This document shows, one piece after another, positions 16,038 through 24,599 of a DNA stretch of 58,929 bases; the stretch's first letter is position 1, and each line of letters starts with the position of its first letter. Source of the DNA: Glaciecola sp. UBA2563 (GTDB lineage: Bacteria > Pseudomonadota > Gammaproteobacteria > Enterobacterales > Alteromonadaceae); NCBI GenBank assembly GCA_002340325.1, contig DDLV01000049.1, forward strand, positions 1 to 58,929. The letters run 5' to 3'. The notes under the pieces are model-generated. The model ran no database searches, was not told the origin of the DNA, and was given only the letters and a program-made list of their open reading frames with translations. The translations under genes were made by a program, and so were the position numbers.

Positions 16038-17354
16038 TCAAAACTGTAGGTTCAACTCATACCAAACCATATCCGCAGTGATTGCATGGTTTGTATTTCC
16101 CATGAAATGGCGAATGTAATCGTCGTATCTGTTGGTATTGGCGCTGTTGTACAGGGTGATTGTCGTTGTAGTTACATCCGAACTGCTGTCTACAACCTGA
16201 CTAATATCATCGAGCCCCACGGTCATCGGCAGCAAGCCTTGCAGTGGGCCGAATAGTGACCATGATACTGGGATGGTTTGGTTAGTGTCGTCTTTGACAT
16301 CATAGATAAATGCAATACTTAACACATCACTCTCTGATTCGCTGTAATCATATTGACCATCTTCGCCTAGTTCAGAATAGTTCTCAAAATCCAACTCTGG
16401 ATGAATTAACGGGAGTTGGTTATCGAGGGCAAGGAGTATATCGCTATTTATCACTTGTCGATTTACGTCATAAGTGCTGATGCCAAACAAGGACCGTATG
16501 CTAGCCAAGTTATCTTTAGTTACGGACTTATGCAGTGCTTCGTCGACAAAGCGATGGCTGTCAAAGACAGGTGCAACGTCACCGTCAGATGATAATGCAA
16601 CGGTAAAATGCTCATTGACCTGAAATAGTTGCGATAGCGTCGTCCGATCATGTTGTATGATAATAGGGTAGGGAGCTGCTATTTCTATCGCTGATATTTC
16701 AATGCCTTGTTCTGAGCCATCGTCAAACTCTCTAGTGAGTTCAGAAGAGCCAGTAAGTTGCTCTTGCAGACTACTTCCGAAGACCGTAAATGAATGTAGT
16801 GGCCAAGGTTCGCCTATAACTCTGCAGACTTCAGTACTCTGAAACAAGGACTGTTGATTGTCTTGGCTGATCCAATTCATCACAGGCGCCGATGCATCGT
16901 CTGTTTGCTTTTCGACAAAACTTCTGTGCCGCAAAATTATATCTCTGGAGACGCATTCACAGTTTTCGTTCGCTTTTAGTGAATCGAAGGTTGCTTCATA
17001 AAAGTAATCCGCGTTAGAGGGAACATCGACAAAACTATTTACATCCAAACCGACTAATCCTTCTCCCATTTGTGTTTCGGCCACAAGCGTAAACGTCAAA
17101 TCATCGTTAAACGTTTCTATGGTTACTTGCCCATTTTGATCCGCTTGATATGTTGACAGTACATTCCAGTTTTCATCTTGCAAATAAATGGTGTATTGAG
17201 TAAATGCTTGCTCTTGACCGCAGTCGTTTTTCAGTGTTCCAACCACGTCGAATTGGATGGGTTGCGATACAGCAATAGTGCTTTCCCCGCTGTCTGAACC
17301 ACATCCCTGAATAAGTAGAATTAACGTTAGAGTAGGTAAATATGAATGCTTCAT
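16038..17354 (-). CDS. Large unknown lipoprotein, second gene of the FlgT-like 2 operon
   Basis: The 438-residue protein has a lipoprotein signal ending LIQGC at C18 and an acidic SDSGES linker. Residues 35-110 look like a carboxypeptidase-regulatory or Ig-like beta domain (FDVVGTLKND, YTIYLQDENWNVLSTYQADQ). Two Cys residues at CECVSR and several single Cys residues could form disulfides. It starts 11 nt after the stop of the FlgT-like gene, with AAGG at usable spacing, so the two are one operon. Function unknown. By position it may be the anchored partner of the FlgT-like protein, as the DUF4397 lipoprotein may be for the other copy. Confidence 0.7.
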   Translation of the reverse strand: MKHSYLPTLTLILLIQGCGSDSGESTIAVSQPIQFDVVGTLKNDCGQEQAFTQYTIYLQDENWNVLSTYQADQNGQVTIETFNDDLTFTLVAETQMGEGLVGLDVNSFVDVPSNADYFYEATFDSLKANENCECVSRDIILRHRSFVEKQTDDASAPVMNWISQDNQQSLFQSTEVCRVIGEPWPLHSFTVFGSSLQEQLTGSSELTREFDDGSEQGIEISAIEIAAPYPIIIQHDRTTLSQLFQVNEHFTVALSSDGDVAPVFDSHRFVDEALHKSVTKDNLASIRSLFGISTYDVNRQVINSDILLALDNQLPLIHPELDFENYSELGEDGQYDYSESESDVLSIAFIYDVKDDTNQTIPVSWSLFGPLQGLLPMTVGLDDISQVVDSSSDVTTTTITLYNSANTNRYDDYIRHFMGNTNHAITADMVWYELNLQF

Positions 17355-17365
17355 CTTGTTACGCC

Positions 17366-18478
17366 TTATTCAAGTTCTTTTTTTGGTGTTTGCAAATCTT
17401 GCGCGGGATAAACCAGTTGAAATAGATGGTTTAACGAAGATGTTTCTTCAATGGGAACGGCAAGCGCCGTATTTTCATGCACAACTTGCACGAGCAGTTC
17501 GGTATGGATGTTTGTATCAAATGGTGATTGATGGCTAATTGGCAAATCTGCATATCGTTCAATCTCTAGCAGAAATACATCACCGACAGTTACGCCACGA
17601 GATTTACCCATATCGATAAGGTAGCCATTGTCTGTGCTCGCTATGATTCGACTATACGGTGGCGTGCAAGTTAGTTTGGTATCGATATCGACCACCGCTC
17701 GTTTAATCTCTTTAGCGATAAGTTGCTCGAATTTGCCGTTGGTTTCGGTTTCTTCATGTGTCGCGACGTGAGAATGTACGTTCCCAACTGAGGTTGTAGA
17801 GAATGGATAGTGCTTTTCAATCAGAAGCGCTTTCTTATAAACGTCGAGAAGAAAGACAGACAGCACATATTCACCTTCTTGATCACTTATGATCCCGAAC
17901 AATGCGAGTTGATGGCCGTGACGGCTGGCGACAAACCGCGAGAGTGCATCAATGGTTTCAGCATTTTTCTGATTAAAGCGTTTTAGAGAGAGAAGTTGCT
18001 TCTGTGAAAAATCGATGGTGAGCGATGCGATTTGATTATGAAGTTCTTGCTTGAATGTCTTGCCTATCAGATTTCCTAGACGGTTAACTTCAAAGCTGCT
18101 GGGTTGTTCTCTAAGGTCGATAAAAAAGGGCGTGACGAGTAGGTCTCTGTTGTATTTATTAAAATTACAACGCTGGCGTGATGATCCGCCTGTGTTTACA
18201 TGCCCCATTAGTTCCTTATCAATTATAGACTTTGCCACTACACCTCTATACTTATCAAACGTGTTAATTATCGCGCTTATGCCTTTGTTTTCAGTTGCTG
18301 TGCCTGACGACTTTCCAATTACATCAGTAGCCTGCGAACCGTTTAGCCATTTATTAGAAGCTAAAGAATTTGCTGACATCAGGATTAATACAAGAGCAAC
18401 AATGGGTGTAATTAGTATCGAGTTTTTTAAGTAAGACCAAGTGGCTTTGCATACACGATTTCTGCACATGTCTTTCAT
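17366..18478 (-). CDS. FlgT-like protein 2, lacking the FlgT N domain
   Basis: Clearly a paralogue of the 9421-10596 product. CNFNKYNRDLLVTPFFIDL matches its CERTKHKKNIVIAPFYIDV, HQLALFGIISDQ matches SQYVLFGKIDD, and GYLIDMGKSRGVTVGDVFLL matches its C domain. The first conserved domain is replaced by a short unrelated piece after the signal or anchor helix (ILITPIVALVLILMSANSLAS). So it keeps the middle and C domains but not the N domain that contacts the flagellar ring in Vibrio. The start is uncertain: ATG at 18478, 18469 or 18526 are all possible and none has a strong ribosome site. A CpxR-type box lies upstream. Confidence 0.7.
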   Translation of the reverse strand: MKDMCRNRVCKATWSYLKNSILITPIVALVLILMSANSLASNKWLNGSQATDVIGKSSGTATENKGISAIINTFDKYRGVVAKSIIDKELMGHVNTGGSSRQRCNFNKYNRDLLVTPFFIDLREQPSSFEVNRLGNLIGKTFKQELHNQIASLTIDFSQKQLLSLKRFNQKNAETIDALSRFVASRHGHQLALFGIISDQEGEYVLSVFLLDVYKKALLIEKHYPFSTTSVGNVHSHVATHEETETNGKFEQLIAKEIKRAVVDIDTKLTCTPPYSRIIASTDNGYLIDMGKSRGVTVGDVFLLEIERYADLPISHQSPFDTNIHTELLVQVVHENTALAVPIEETSSLNHLFQLVYPAQDLQTPKKELE

Positions 18479-18604
18479 CTTTAGAGTGAAGGTGTCATAG
18501 CAAAATCGTAAATGAATTCGACGCATAAAGATGTTTGATTGTTTTGCTTAAAATGTAAGATTTTTCTAATACCCTACGCATCTATCGTGTTTTTAATTTT
18601 AATA

Positions 18605-18619
18605 TTTACAAAGCTTTAC
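18605..18619 (-). promoter_or_regulatory. CpxR-type box in the kinase / FlgT-like 2 divergent promoter
   Basis: On the minus strand it reads GTAAA-GCTTT-GTAAA, a perfect GTAAA-N5-GTAAA. It lies 77 bp before the kinase GTG and about 126 bp before the FlgT-like 2 ATG. Together with the following ATT and TTAGCG it closely resembles the box at 9383. Confidence 0.65.
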
Positions 18620-18696
18620 ATTCGTTAGCGTATTATTTCTTCATATATTTGTTACCTTATAAAATGAGAGCATTTGGTATTAGATAACAGGATAGG

Positions 18697-20136
18697 GTGA
18701 GAACATTGCAAATCTTAAAACCTCTTAACCCGAAGAGCAGTTTATTTGCGCGCGTATTTTTGACGTTTTGGTTAACAGCAATAACGACGATTTTGTTTCT
18801 TTCTATTCTTGGCAAATTTGCGTTTATCGATCCAAACATTGATTACCTTGAAAGCGAAAAATTGAATCAGTTTTCAATTCTAGCAGCAAAGATGGAACGT
18901 GAATTACAAACAGTGACGGCTTCGCAAAACCTTGATAGTAAGACACTTCGTAAAGTGACACTCGATAACGGCGTTCCGATGATTGTGTTAGATGAGAACA
19001 ACCAAGTCTTTTATGGCACTCCTAGAGTTAATCGACCTGATCCTGAATATTTATCTTTGCTTGCTAATTATAATGCGCCGATTCAAGCGCAAGGAAGAAT
19101 GCTCAATCTATATGGAACATTTGATATTGAGCTTAATGGAACGGCAAAAAAACTATTTCTTGCTCAGCCAAAACCTTTTGCTTGGCTTTTCAGTGATTTG
19201 CATATAATGCCTTGGTTTATCCTTTCGACGGTAGTTTTTTTGAGCGGCACTCTCTGTTTCTTACTTGCATGGACGCTTACAAAACCGCTTAAAGGATTAC
19301 AACAACAAGCACAACACCTAAAAGTAAGCAACTTGGAAAACGAGCAAGATCATTATTGGAATGTTCCGGCCTACGCAACTGACGATGTAAGACTTCTGGC
19401 AAAGCGATTAAATCAGTATCATCAAAAGGCCACCGAATTTTTAAAACGTAATGAGCAGTTATTAGCTGATATTTCCCATGAATTACGCACTCCAATGGCA
19501 CGACAAAGGCTGGCTATTGATGTTATTGAAGACATCGATTGTGATCGACATCAGCGAGACTCCATTGCTCAAATAAAGAAAGAGAACAAACGAGTCAATC
19601 ATATGCTGTCTCTTTTGCTTTCTTACTCAAAAATGCAAGTAACGCAAGCGACACAGCTAAAGCCTCATGCATTACATGAATTACTCGAACCGTTATTGCA
19701 TGATATTGAAATTGACTGCAAGCGTGTATTGAAATCATTTGAAGCGGAGCTACGTCAAGACACTACTATTTTGTGCGATGAGTTTATGTTTATCAGCGCT
19801 TTTGAAAACATAGCGAGAAATGCGGTTCGATATGCAAAGAGTAAAGTTGCGTTCACGCAAACCATTGAGGTGTTAGAAGACAAAAAAAGAGTCGTGATTA
19901 CCATTGAAGATGATGGACCAGGAATACCGCACCAAGAGCTAGAAAATATATTCCTACCTTTTTTTAGGGTGGACAGTGCGCGTTCGCGTTCACATGGTGG
20001 TATAGGTCTAGGGCTGTCAATTGCCAAGCGCAGTATTGCATTGCATGGTGGGACGGTTGTTGCGCAAAATAAAAAAGCGAAAGATGGCAATCTTGGCGGA
20101 TTGCGTGTAAAGGTTTGTATAGATGTTGCTAGCTAG
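18697..20136 (+). CDS. CpxA-like sensor histidine kinase
   Basis: The 479-residue kinase has a first membrane helix at about residues 17-40 (ARVFLTFWLTAITTILF, as in CpxA), a periplasmic sensor of about 130 residues, a second helix at 172-193 and a HAMP segment starting TLTKPLKGL. The phosphorylated H261 is in DISHELRTP, followed by the N box ENIARNAVRY and G boxes DDGPGIP and GIGLGLSIA. The start is GTG with AGGA 5 nt before it. No response regulator is adjacent. The CpxR-like regulator at 7105-7800 is the best partner, and both are linked by identical boxes. Confidence 0.93.
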   Translation: MRTLQILKPLNPKSSLFARVFLTFWLTAITTILFLSILGKFAFIDPNIDYLESEKLNQFSILAAKMERELQTVTASQNLDSKTLRKVTLDNGVPMIVLDENNQVFYGTPRVNRPDPEYLSLLANYNAPIQAQGRMLNLYGTFDIELNGTAKKLFLAQPKPFAWLFSDLHIMPWFILSTVVFLSGTLCFLLAWTLTKPLKGLQQQAQHLKVSNLENEQDHYWNVPAYATDDVRLLAKRLNQYHQKATEFLKRNEQLLADISHELRTPMARQRLAIDVIEDIDCDRHQRDSIAQIKKENKRVNHMLSLLLSYSKMQVTQATQLKPHALHELLEPLLHDIEIDCKRVLKSFEAELRQDTTILCDEFMFISAFENIARNAVRYAKSKVAFTQTIEVLEDKKRVVITIEDDGPGIPHQELENIFLPFFRVDSARSRSHGGIGLGLSIAKRSIALHGGTVVAQNKKAKDGNLGGLRVKVCIDVAS

Positions 20137-20332
20137 ATATTGCCGGTGTTTTTAACCTAGTGGCAATGTCTGAACCAATGTATTTTTATTCTAAATGAAT
20201 AAACCACTATCTACTCTTCTGCTTGTCAACGAATGTAAAACTTTTTTCCATGGTAAACATTTTGCTTCTTCTCAGATAGTAAAGCGAACGGGCTCATTTA
20301 ACGCGCAGCAAAAAATATGCAAGGGTGAAAAC

Positions 20333-20761
20333 GTGACATTAGATCAAATTAAAGCATTTGATGCGGTTGTTAAACACGGTTCAATACGCGCAGCAAGTGA
20401 TAAGCTATATAAGACACCGCCAACAATCAGCTCTGCGATTAAATGTTTAGAAGAAGATATTGGTATCACACTTTTTTGTAGAAATACCTACCGTCTTACA
20501 CTTTCCGAAGAAGGCAAAATCGTCCACCTCAAAGTACTGAAGGTTCTTCAGTCTGTAACGGAATTAAACAGTTTCGCGGTTGACCAGGGAAAACTTTCTC
20601 AACACCCTATCAGCGCGGAGTTTAGTGCAGGAACGCCTGATGAGGTCAAAACACGTATCTTACAAGTGATAACCGAAGAGTTTCCGCAATTTACGCTGCA
20701 ATGTACACAACGTAATGATGTTACCGATAATAAAGTCAGCAGTACTGAGAGATTGCCATAA
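20333..20761 (+). CDS. HTH-only LysR-type protein 2
   Basis: The 142-residue protein starts at GTG 20333 (AAGGG upstream), where the LysR domain begins: VTLDQIKAFDAVVKHGSIRA, KTPPTISSAIKCLEEDIGITLF, then the linker helix. About 55 further residues resemble only the start of an effector domain (GTPDEVKTRILQVITEEFP), so about 150 residues are missing. It is closely related to the 12522-12824 product (FDAVVKHG, IR.AS, KTP.TIS shared). A GTAAA half site is 94 bp upstream at 20235. It sits downstream of the kinase gene with a 196-bp gap. Confidence 0.75.
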   Translation: MTLDQIKAFDAVVKHGSIRAASDKLYKTPPTISSAIKCLEEDIGITLFCRNTYRLTLSEEGKIVHLKVLKVLQSVTELNSFAVDQGKLSQHPISAEFSAGTPDEVKTRILQVITEEFPQFTLQCTQRNDVTDNKVSSTERLP

Positions 20762-20851
20762 ATAGTGTGCCTTATTCGCTACTATTGAAAAAGTACCTCG
20801 ACTCTTCCACTATAGCCCCGTAAAGACTGTATTCGACGCTACAATAGCAGA

Positions 20852-22231
20852 TTAGATCTCGTTCAATATGGTAAGAATTGCTTCTTCCCATCGGTAAAAG
20901 GTGGAATATTCGCCGTAATTGTCTTCATGTTTGGGCGTTCCGCTAAGCAGGTAGATAAAGCAATCTTGTTTGTCAGGATCGTAATACATCCCAGACAACA
21001 AACCATAAGCATCTCCTGCATGCCCCATAAGGCCACCATCATACGTTTGAAAAGGAACATCACTTCCATAAGATAACGTATTACCAAGCAAATGATGCAC
21101 GCCCAACCCATAGCTTTGCATAAATCCATCGTACGTGTTTCCTGATTTAACGCCGTCAAATTGCCATTGCGGATTTTCCATATGATCTATAATTTCACTT
21201 GAGAAAATGCGAATTCCATTGTCTTCATCTGGTTTGTGCATACCGCGGTTTAACATCATTTTGCAAATGGATGATAAACCACGCGCAGATGTGCGCAGCC
21301 CACCTTGAGGCGAGAACAAAGTGCCATTGCTGCCTATCTTATAGTCGTCTAGCGTAAAGGTGACATTGCCTTTGTTTTTGTCACTATCTGGACTCTCGAC
21401 AGAGAATTCTGCCTTCGGAGGCTTATCAGAATAGTCATCAACTTGTGCTTTCCACTGCCCACCATTTAAGCGATAGATGGGATTGAGATTTTTAAGACTT
21501 TCGGTGTCGAGTGAACGCACATTAAATGAACCTCGTATCTCCAGTGGGTCTAGTATTTTCTCCTTTGCAAACATATCAAAACGCTCGCCGCTGATGTTTT
21601 CGATAATGCTGCCCATAAGGCCAAAATTGATGTTCGCATAATAAAAAAACTCTCCCGGCATCAGGCTATTCATCTTTTCAGCGGATAGAAATCGTGCGCC
21701 GTCTTGCCAAAATTCACCATCACTCGTAAAAAAATCACTTATGGTATATGGCAAAGGTGCTGAGTAAAACTCACCATCGACAATTGATGAAGTATTGCTT
21801 AACAGCATACGAGAGGTGATGATTACATTCGGAAAATGAGGATTACGCAGAGTAAACCCTAGATAATCCGATGCGTCTTCGTCTAAATTCAGCTTACCTT
21901 CTTCTACCAGCTTCATCGCAGCAAGAGAGGTAACAAATTTTGAAATTGAGGCAATTCGGTAAAGCGAGTGTTTAGTCGGTTGTTGGATACCCTCTCGATC
22001 CATTTCATTATGCTCACCAGAATAAAACTCATAAGCGATTTGTCCGTTTTTGATCCTTATGGCGGCTAGACCGGCTAGCTGCTTGTCTTCGTCTCCCCAT
22101 CCATTAACTACCTCAATAAGTCTTTTGTCGGTTTCGACATTCGGCTTTACTTTAACAACAGTAATTGTTGCACATGAACTTACTAGCATTAATGTGAGAA
22201 ACGCGAGAATAATGGTGAGAGATAAGTTCAA
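20852..22231 (-). CDS. Serine hydrolase lipoprotein of the beta-lactamase / class C fold
   Basis: The 459-residue protein begins with a lipoprotein signal ending LVSSC at C20. The active-site motif SISK gives nucleophile S95 and general base K98; the YAN motif follows in FFYYANINFG; the third motif is HAG in LMGHAGDAYG. Members hydrolyse peptides or esters of the cell wall or small molecules, and few are true beta-lactamases. The apparent start is TTG with no strong ribosome site. It converges with the LysR-like gene and stands alone. Probably periplasmic, anchored to a membrane. Confidence 0.88.
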   Translation of the reverse strand: MNLSLTIILAFLTLMLVSSCATITVVKVKPNVETDKRLIEVVNGWGDEDKQLAGLAAIRIKNGQIAYEFYSGEHNEMDREGIQQPTKHSLYRIASISKFVTSLAAMKLVEEGKLNLDEDASDYLGFTLRNPHFPNVIITSRMLLSNTSSIVDGEFYSAPLPYTISDFFTSDGEFWQDGARFLSAEKMNSLMPGEFFYYANINFGLMGSIIENISGERFDMFAKEKILDPLEIRGSFNVRSLDTESLKNLNPIYRLNGGQWKAQVDDYSDKPPKAEFSVESPDSDKNKGNVTFTLDDYKIGSNGTLFSPQGGLRTSARGLSSICKMMLNRGMHKPDEDNGIRIFSSEIIDHMENPQWQFDGVKSGNTYDGFMQSYGLGVHHLLGNTLSYGSDVPFQTYDGGLMGHAGDAYGLLSGMYYDPDKQDCFIYLLSGTPKHEDNYGEYSTFYRWEEAILTILNEI

Positions 22232-22449
22232 TTCAGAGGTTTCCTAGAATCGTGAGAGCAAAATATACAACGCAAAATAACCGATAAATAAGTAGAGTGC
22301 AAAAACTAGAATTATGTCTGAATCGTGCAAGCGATTAATCGAAATTATTCTTTAATTATGCAGTAACTAAGCAGGGCTATTTTACCATTATAAGCATCTT
22401 TTGTGTGCAACTGTACTGGAACGGTGTTACCAATAAACAATGATTGAGC

Positions 22450-23049
22450 TTAATCCTTCGAAAACGGCTTCCAGTTATAGTATGCGTGATCAGCGATTCT
22501 TAGCATGTCGGCGTCTTCCTTTGTATCGCCATAAGCATAAACTTCGTTATAGTCTGTAAGGTCATATTTATTACGAATCATTTCTAGTTTTTTATTGCTA
22601 CTGCAGTCACCGTTGACACAAAAACCTGTAAATTTGTTATTTTTGACAGCAAGTTCGGTGCAAATCAGCTCAACATTATGTTGAGCGCACCAAATTCGCA
22701 AATACACATTCAGGGATGCTGACACAATAACGATTTTATCGCCCTTATGTTTGTGCCAAGCTAATTGATCCAACGCTTTTTCTCTTAAGAAGTGAGGTAT
22801 AACGTCATCCACATATTGTTTTGCCGTCATGGTCACTACATCTACTGGACGACCTCCAAACGCTGCAAAGCTAGCAATCGAACGCATTCTGTGGGCAGAA
22901 ATCAATCCGATTTTATACAGAATTAAAAAAGGCACTAAGGCTACATTTACAATATAAGCGCGTCGCTTAGATGCAGAAAAACGCAGAAACTTGGAGTACA
23001 TGTCTGCGGTTGTGATAGTGCCATCGAAATCGAAAAATACAATATTCAA
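22450..23049 (-). CDS. HAD-IB family phosphatase (phosphoserine phosphatase-like)
   Basis: The 199-residue protein has all four HAD motifs: DFDGT (D7, D9), the Ser in VIVSASLN, the Lys in SSNKKLEM and the GDTKEDADML acidic motif. The helical cap at residues 20-90 and the total length fit subfamily IB (SerB- and CicA-like hydrolases of small phosphorylated metabolites). The start is TTG at 23049 with GGAG 5 nt before it. The hydrophobic stretch YIVNVALVPFLILYKIG within the cap recalls CicA-type proteins that act near the membrane. Substrate unknown. Confidence 0.88.
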   Translation of the reverse strand: MNIVFFDFDGTITTADMYSKFLRFSASKRRAYIVNVALVPFLILYKIGLISAHRMRSIASFAAFGGRPVDVVTMTAKQYVDDVIPHFLREKALDQLAWHKHKGDKIVIVSASLNVYLRIWCAQHNVELICTELAVKNNKFTGFCVNGDCSSNKKLEMIRNKYDLTDYNEVYAYGDTKEDADMLRIADHAYYNWKPFSKD

Positions 23050-23123
23050 AGGTTGCTCCGCCTGTGTAATGTTAACTAATATCTAAAATCGGCATTAAGC
23101 GGAACACCTTTCTGTGTAGAAAC

Positions 23124-23321
23124 CTACTTCTTATCTTTGTCGACTTCTTCAACAATGGTGGTGACCTGCTGGACTAATTTTACTCGACCTGATTTTACTA
23201 GAGATTCTCTGAGCACATATTCAATTTGTGCATTTAAGCTTCGCAAATCATCATCTGCCCAGCGCTGCATCGCAGCGAGCACTTTTTCATTTATCCGCAA
23301 AGGATAGGCTTTTTTACTCAT
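23124..23321 (-). CDS. Arc-type ribbon-helix-helix protein paired with SPFH
   Basis: The 65-residue protein reads AYPLRINEKVLAAMQRWADD then LNAQIEYVLRESL, the Arc/MetJ ribbon-helix-helix fold with a charged C-terminal tail. It follows the SPFH gene by 11 nt and the two are presumably co-transcribed. Proteins of this type are dimeric DNA binders and usually repress their own operon. The palindrome at 24220-24238 over the SPFH promoter is a natural target. Confidence 0.82.
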   Translation of the reverse strand: MSKKAYPLRINEKVLAAMQRWADDDLRSLNAQIEYVLRESLVKSGRVKLVQQVTTIVEEVDKDKK

Positions 23322-23332
23322 GGCGAGATAAC

Positions 23333-24205
23333 TTAGTAAATCGAACCACTATTCACAACCGGTTGCGTGCTCTTTTCAGAGCATAGTACCACAAGTAGGT
23401 TACTCACCATTGCCGCTTTGCGCTCTTCATCAAGTTCAACAATCTCTTTTTCCGATAATCGCTGGAGCGCCATCTCTACCATGCCAACAGCGCCTTCTAC
23501 GATTTTGTTGCGCGCTGCGACAACCGCAGCTGCCTGTTGTCGCTGCAACATCGCAGAAGCAATTTCTTGTGCATATGCCAAGTGACTTATTCTGGCTTCC
23601 AGCACTTTTATGCCTGCTTTCCCAAGACGTTCCTGAATTTCGTTTTTTAACGCATTAGAGATTTCAGCTGGGTGACTGCGCAAAGCGATTTCTGCTTCTT
23701 CGTCATCACGTGGATCATATGGATAGCTGCTCGCTAAATTGCGAAGCGCTGCCTCGCTTTGAATCGTTACGTAGCTTTCATAATCATCAACTTCAAACAC
23801 TGCTTCGGCAGAATCAGTAACCGACCAAACAACGATTGTTGCTATTTCAATAGGATTTCCTTGAATATCGTTGACTTTGATTTTAGCGCTCTCAAAGTTT
23901 CGTATTCTTAAAGAAACGGTATTCCGCACAAAGAAAGGTATGGTCCAACGAAGACCATCGTCCTTAACCGTCCCCACATATTTGCCAAACAACGTCATCA
24001 CCTTGGCTTGATTTGGCTGTACTTTGAAAAAGCCCGTTACCAGAAAAGCCTCAACAATAAAAAGCGCTATATTTAAGAAGCTAAAAGGCGTTGTATCATT
24101 ATTTATTGATGTATAGAAATTGAATGCTAATGGAATGAACACAACTAATGCAATCAGTGCAATGATGTACCCATTTATTGAGAATCCCTTTTTTTCGCTA
24201 ATCAT
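23333..24205 (-). CDS. SPFH/Band 7 (prohibitin-like) membrane protein
   Basis: About 290 residues from the ATG at 24205, which has GGAG 6 nt upstream; four earlier codons to 24217 lack this. Two hydrophobic segments open the protein (residues about 12-30 and 42-58). They are followed by the SPFH domain (VQPNQAKVMTLFGKYVGTVKDDGLRW, then RNFESAKIKVNDIQGNPIEI) and a coiled-coil region with AQEIASAMLQRQQAAAVVAARNKIVEGAV. Members organise membrane microdomains or shield proteases. It is operonic with an RHH regulator, a pairing seen in other proteobacteria. Confidence 0.9.
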   Translation of the reverse strand: MISEKKGFSINGYIIALIALVVFIPLAFNFYTSINNDTTPFSFLNIALFIVEAFLVTGFFKVQPNQAKVMTLFGKYVGTVKDDGLRWTIPFFVRNTVSLRIRNFESAKIKVNDIQGNPIEIATIVVWSVTDSAEAVFEVDDYESYVTIQSEAALRNLASSYPYDPRDDEEAEIALRSHPAEISNALKNEIQERLGKAGIKVLEARISHLAYAQEIASAMLQRQQAAAVVAARNKIVEGAVGMVEMALQRLSEKEIVELDEERKAAMVSNLLVVLCSEKSTQPVVNSGSIY

Positions 24206-24219
24206 AAGTAACTCCAAAA

Positions 24220-24238
24220 TGATATCAATTTGATATCA
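24220..24238. promoter_or_regulatory. Paired TGATATCA palindromes upstream of the SPFH gene
   Basis: TGATATCA occurs at 24220-24227 and 24231-24238, separated by ATT. Each is itself a perfect palindrome and the pair is symmetric. They abut the ribosome site of the SPFH gene (start 24205), an ideal place for repression by the ribbon-helix-helix protein of the same operon. Confidence 0.55.
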
Positions 24239-24496
24239 CATTAACATTGAAATCGAAGGGTGTCTACTTTTCTGAATGTTTGGCCACACAGGCGGCCTTG
24301 TTCCTTTGCTAGTTTCATTCTCCTCATATCTAGATGGGGTAAAGTTCGCGGTTGTAAAAAACATCCACGTTGTACTATTCACTAGTTACTAAGTCCTCAT
24401 CATGCAGTTCAAGTCATTCATTTTTAACATATATCATTCCGCGATGACTTCACTAAGATGGAAGGCAGAGGGATATGAATAAAAACCTAATAAAAA

Positions 24497-24568
24497 GTTT
24501 AACAACGCTCGTTCCTCGCTCGGACAGCCTCCGCTGCGCTTCGGCTTCCGGTTAACTTAGTGTTACAG
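24497..24568 (+). other. attC-like recombination site 1
   Basis: GTTTAAC (the RYYYAAC end of attC) opens a 72-bp element that closes with GTTACAG and contains an internal GGACAGCC / GGCTTCC hairpin and GGTTAACTTAG. The layout is that of an integron attC upstream of the HicAB pair, though the right end is degenerate. The rest of 24239-24599 shows no gene. Confidence 0.5.
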
Positions 24569-24599
24569 CGCTAAATTAAATTCCGGTTGACGGTACTAT

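Noticed and set aside
15887..16081. 64-codon plus-strand frame between the DUF1508 and lipoprotein genes
   Set aside because: Arg-rich shadow-like composition, no ribosome site, and it overlaps the end of the real minus-strand gene.
20234..20257. GTAAA half sites before HTH-only LysR 2 considered as a fourth CpxR box
   Set aside because: The two GTAAA words are 13 bp apart, not 5, so only half sites can be claimed.
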